Assembly (NCBI GenBank): GCA_018676275.1
Contig: JABHFC010000171.1
Span: 1 to 8,538, forward strand
Length of the DNA stretch: 8,538 bases
Direction: 5' to 3'
Source: Gammaproteobacteria bacterium
GTDB lineage: Bacteria > Pseudomonadota > Gammaproteobacteria > Eutrophobiales > Eutrophobiaceae
The translations under genes were made by a program, and so were the position numbers. Positions within the stretch are counted from its first letter, which is position 1. Every line of letters starts with the position of its first letter. Under the pieces are notes generated by a model. That model was given only the letters and a program-made list of their open reading frames with translations, had not been told where the DNA came from and did not search any database. Below are positions 6,162 through 8,538 of the stretch, piece after piece.

Positions 6162-7946
6162 ATGAAAAATAATTTAGGCATTTTGCTCCTGCATATATTC
6201 ATTACCAGTATTTTGAGTTCTCCAATTTATTCGCAATCTATTCCGCCGGTAACACCAAAAATTCATCCCGAACTAAAGAAGCACTCTGAACGCTTTGTAA
6301 AGAAGGTCTATAAAATAGCAGACAATGTCTATAGCGCAGTTGGCTGGAACGTAGCCGGTATTGTCATGATAGAAGGTGATGACGGTATTATCCTGGTAGA
6401 TGCAGGCCTAAGTCCTGAAAGTAGTCGCGAAGTCATGAATGAATTTCGCAAAATCACGGACAAACCGATCGTTGCTGTTATTTACAGCCATTTCCATCAT
6501 GACCATATAGTGGGTGTAAAGGGATTGATTAGTCAGCAACAGGTTGATACAGGTGAAGTGGCGATTTATGCGCACTCCAGCCTGATGCGGCTACTGGTGG
6601 ATGAAAGCCAGATTCTTGGTCCAATACTTGGTGTGCGAGCGGGATACACCTTTGGTTTCTTTCTCAAAGGTGCGGATATCAAGGATATGAATTCAGGGCA
6701 CGGACCACTGGCAAGAGGCGGGCCAGGCTCTTTTATTGCACCAACACATATCGTCGATGATTTACTTCGTGTAACAATAGCCGGAGTAGAGCTGGAGATC
6801 ATGCATATCCCTAGCGAAGCTGACGATGAACTTGTGGTTTACCTGCCAAAAACGCGGGTACTGATTGATACTGAAGTGATCCAGGGTCCTACTTTTCCTA
6901 ACATGCACACACTGCGCGGTACAAAGTTTCGTGACCCGGTACAGTGGATACGCAGTATTGATCAACTACGTCGATTACATGCGCTGCACCTGGTACCGAC
7001 TCATGGGCAACCTGTATCAGGCGGGGAAAAAGTTGAAGAAGTATTACGTATGACTCGCGATGGTATTCAATATGTTCATGATCAAACTGTGCGTTATATA
7101 AACAAGGGGCTGACACCTGATGAACTTGTTGAGGAGGTAAAACTACCTCCCCATCTATTTAACTACACTCCCTATCTCCGTCAATATTATGGCACCGTCA
7201 AGCAGGCTGTAAGACAAATATATGTTGGTTATCTGGGTTGGTATGAAGGGGATCCAGTAGCGCTTAATCCCATCCCGGCAAAAGAAAAATCCAGACGCTT
7301 GATTAAATTGATGGGCGGTCGTGATTCTGTCGCTAAAGCTGCGATGACTGCTTATGGAAAAAGTGATTATCAATGGGCCGCAGAACTTGCCACACTTTTA
7401 ATTCGAATTAACAATAAGGATTCACAGGCGAAGGAAATAAAGGCTGCATCCTTTCGCCAGCTTGGCTATGCAAACATGAATATTAACTGGCGCAATTGGT
7501 ACTTAACTTCAGCATTGGAATTGGAAGGTAAGTTAGCGTCCGCTCTTGATTCCAAAAAGATGGCGAATATATTTACCCCACCGGATATTGTTACCGAGAT
7601 GCCAGCGGCTGTTAGTATCAAGGGCTGGACAACACGTCTCAAAGCCGAAGATACACTGACAGTCTCAATGTCACTTGGGTTTATTTTTACAGATTTAAAA
7701 CAGCAGTTTGCTCTAAGTATACGCCGCGGAGTTTGTCAGTTTGATGAGAGTCTGCCAGTTGATGCAAATTTGCTATTGTCATTGAATAAAACAATATTTG
7801 ACCAGATACAATTGGGAAATACTGATTTTATGACAGCTATTGAAAAAGGTGATATTAAACTAAAGGGTAAAAGAGCAGAACTAAAACGCTTTCTCGGATA
7901 TTTTGAAGAAGTTGGAACAAGTCCCATTTCATTAACAGTACATTAG
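6162..7946 (+). CDS. Exported metallo-beta-lactamase-fold alkyl sulfatase-like hydrolase (type III sulfatase, SdsA1/YjcS family)
   Basis: A 594-residue protein with a signal peptide (residues 1 to about 25, SPIYSQ region), so exported. Domain order matches type III alkyl sulfatases, which cleave alkyl sulfate esters using two zinc ions: an MBL domain (about 45-285), an alkyl-sulfatase dimerisation domain (about 290-425; LRQYYGTV and QIYVGYLGWYEGDP are typical) and a C-terminal SCP2-like domain (about 475-585). The zinc motif is H110-x-H112-x-D114-H115 (SHFHHDH). E219, E238 and H281 sit where SdsA1 has its remaining metal ligands, by hand alignment. TLRG plus RDP (250-259) is also conserved. 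Length is somewhat below the usual ~650. The active-site segments differ from the classical ones, so the substrate may not be a simple alkyl sulfate. A weak Shine-Dalgarno GAG at 6153-6155 precedes the ATG by six bases. It is flanked by the propeller gene and a type I sulfatase. Confidence 0.87.
   Translation: MKNNLGILLLHIFITSILSSPIYSQSIPPVTPKIHPELKKHSERFVKKVYKIADNVYSAVGWNVAGIVMIEGDDGIILVDAGLSPESSREVMNEFRKITDKPIVAVIYSHFHHDHIVGVKGLISQQQVDTGEVAIYAHSSLMRLLVDESQILGPILGVRAGYTFGFFLKGADIKDMNSGHGPLARGGPGSFIAPTHIVDDLLRVTIAGVELEIMHIPSEADDELVVYLPKTRVLIDTEVIQGPTFPNMHTLRGTKFRDPVQWIRSIDQLRRLHALHLVPTHGQPVSGGEKVEEVLRMTRDGIQYVHDQTVRYINKGLTPDELVEEVKLPPHLFNYTPYLRQYYGTVKQAVRQIYVGYLGWYEGDPVALNPIPAKEKSRRLIKLMGGRDSVAKAAMTAYGKSDYQWAAELATLLIRINNKDSQAKEIKAASFRQLGYANMNINWRNWYLTSALELEGKLASALDSKKMANIFTPPDIVTEMPAAVSIKGWTTRLKAEDTLTVSMSLGFIFTDLKQQFALSIRRGVCQFDESLPVDANLLLSLNKTIFDQIQLGNTDFMTAIEKGDIKLKGKRAELKRFLGYFEEVGTSPISLTVH
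7133..7150. repeat. GC-rich perfect hairpin inside the MBL sulfatase gene
   Basis: GGAGGTA (7133-7139) and TACCTCC (7144-7150) form a perfect 7-bp inverted repeat with a 4-base AAAC loop. It lies in frame within the codons for EEVKLPP at the dimerisation domain. No T-tract follows. The left arm resembles a Shine-Dalgarno but no start codon is suitably placed. It may be chance. Confidence 0.3.
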
Positions 7947-7950
7947 GCGA
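7945..7950 (+). promoter_or_regulatory. Ribosome binding site for the type I sulfatase gene
   Basis: AGGCGA overlaps the TAG stop of the preceding gene and lies nine bases before the ATG at 7960. It is a partial Shine-Dalgarno match that supports this start and points to translational coupling with the upstream sulfatase-like gene. Confidence 0.45.
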
Positions 7951-7959
7951 AATATTTCA

Positions 7960-8538
7960 ATGTTAAGACTAATTAGCTTAAATCAGATCACAGCATTACC
8001 AGTCCTGGTACTTTACTATCTGCTTCTCTGCTCAAATACTTATGCCAGTGAGAAACAGGCTCCAAACATTCTATTCATTCTTACTGATAATCAGGCCGCT
8101 ACCCTGCTGGGTACCTACGGTAATCCGGATATTAAGACCCCGCATATTGATCGCCTCGCCAAAGAAGGTATTCAGTTTAACAGCCACTTCGCCGTCAACA
8201 GTTTATGTTCTCCGACCAGGGCAACTTTAATGACAGGTTTAATGCCATCACAACACGGTATTCATAGCTGGCTTGACGATGAGCTACTGGATACCTGGCC
8301 AAAGACCTGGTCTGCGGTAGCAGAATTTCGAACTTTGCCTTTGACCTTGAAAAATCGTGGCTTCCAGACAGCATTAATTGGAAAATGGCATCTTGGTCAA
8401 CCCTGGCAAGCCTCTATTGGTTATGAACACTGGATCACGTTTACCGATGGACACACCATTGATTTCTGGGATAACACGGTAATTGAAAACGAAAAGACTT
8501 ATAAAGTGACCGGCAGGCATATTGTTGATTTCTTTACT
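7960..8538 (+). CDS. Exported type I (formylglycine-dependent) sulfatase, N-terminal part, 3' partial
   Basis: The frame is open from the ATG at 7960 to the window edge, giving 193 codons of a family that usually has about 450-600. These enzymes hydrolyse sulfate esters with a formylglycine made from a motif cysteine. Seen directly: a signal peptide (hydrophobic residues 11-24, probable cut after TYA at 29); the first strand PNILFILTDNQ (35-45) supplying calcium ligands; TPHIDRLAKEGIQF (60-73), near universal in the family; the sulfatase signature CSPTRATLMTG (83-93) with C83 as the formylglycine site; and GKWHLG (141-146) with the conserved Lys and His. The motif is the Cys type, so maturation by FGE or an anaerobic sulfatase-maturating enzyme is needed; neither gene is in the window. 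D43 is followed by N44 where many members have a second Asp. The gene follows the MBL sulfatase by 13 bp. Family assignment is firm; substrate class (aryl, steroid, glycan or other) cannot be told from this fragment. Confidence 0.92.
   Translation, partial: MLRLISLNQITALPVLVLYYLLLCSNTYASEKQAPNILFILTDNQAATLLGTYGNPDIKTPHIDRLAKEGIQFNSHFAVNSLCSPTRATLMTGLMPSQHGIHSWLDDELLDTWPKTWSAVAEFRTLPLTLKNRGFQTALIGKWHLGQPWQASIGYEHWITFTDGHTIDFWDNTVIENEKTYKVTGRHIVDFFT

Noticed and set aside
7978..8050. Lipoprotein signal at LLLC in the type I sulfatase
   Set aside because: The residue before the cysteine is Leu, not Gly/Ala/Ser, so the lipobox is poor; an ordinary signal peptidase site after TYA fits better.
8042..8230. 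Plus-strand 62-codon frame near the right edge
   Set aside because: Out of frame with the sulfatase that clearly encodes the family motifs over the same bases.

Overview
The window looks like a gammaproteobacterial chromosome segment. RapA, encoded at the left edge, is essentially a gammaproteobacterial RNA polymerase recycling factor, and the PHP phosphoesterase behind it resembles the E. coli YciV (TrpH/RNase AM) type. Genus cannot be read from the sequence. The secreted sulfatases would suit a marine or other organosulfate-using heterotroph, but that is inference. All six genes are on the plus strand.

Region 1 (1-2660) is housekeeping: the C-terminal ~611 codons of rapA (5' end outside the window), then a PHP-family nuclease/phosphatase whose ATG overlaps the rapA stop by 4 bp (ATGA). 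A 166-bp gap (2661-2826) follows. It holds two inverted repeats and a consensus -10 box (TATAAT) that could start the next transcript.

Region 2 (2827-8538, running off the right edge) is an apparent operon of four genes with gaps of 11, 30 and 13 bp: a cytoplasmic amidase-signature hydrolase; an exported PQQ-like beta-propeller protein with a helical C-terminal tail; an exported metallo-beta-lactamase-fold protein with the full domain order of type III alkyl sulfatases (SdsA1/YjcS-like) but altered active-site signatures; and the N-terminal 193 codons of an exported type I (formylglycine) sulfatase with an intact CSPTR motif.

The most interesting point is region 2. Two unrelated sulfatase folds, one zinc/MBL and one formylglycine, are both predicted to be exported and sit together with an exported propeller protein and an amidase. 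A reasonable hypothesis is a pathway for a sulfated, possibly amide-containing, organic substrate: desulfation in the periplasm, then amide hydrolysis in the cytoplasm. The substrate cannot be told from the sequence. No RNA genes, CRISPR arrays, insertion sequences or transfer signs were seen.
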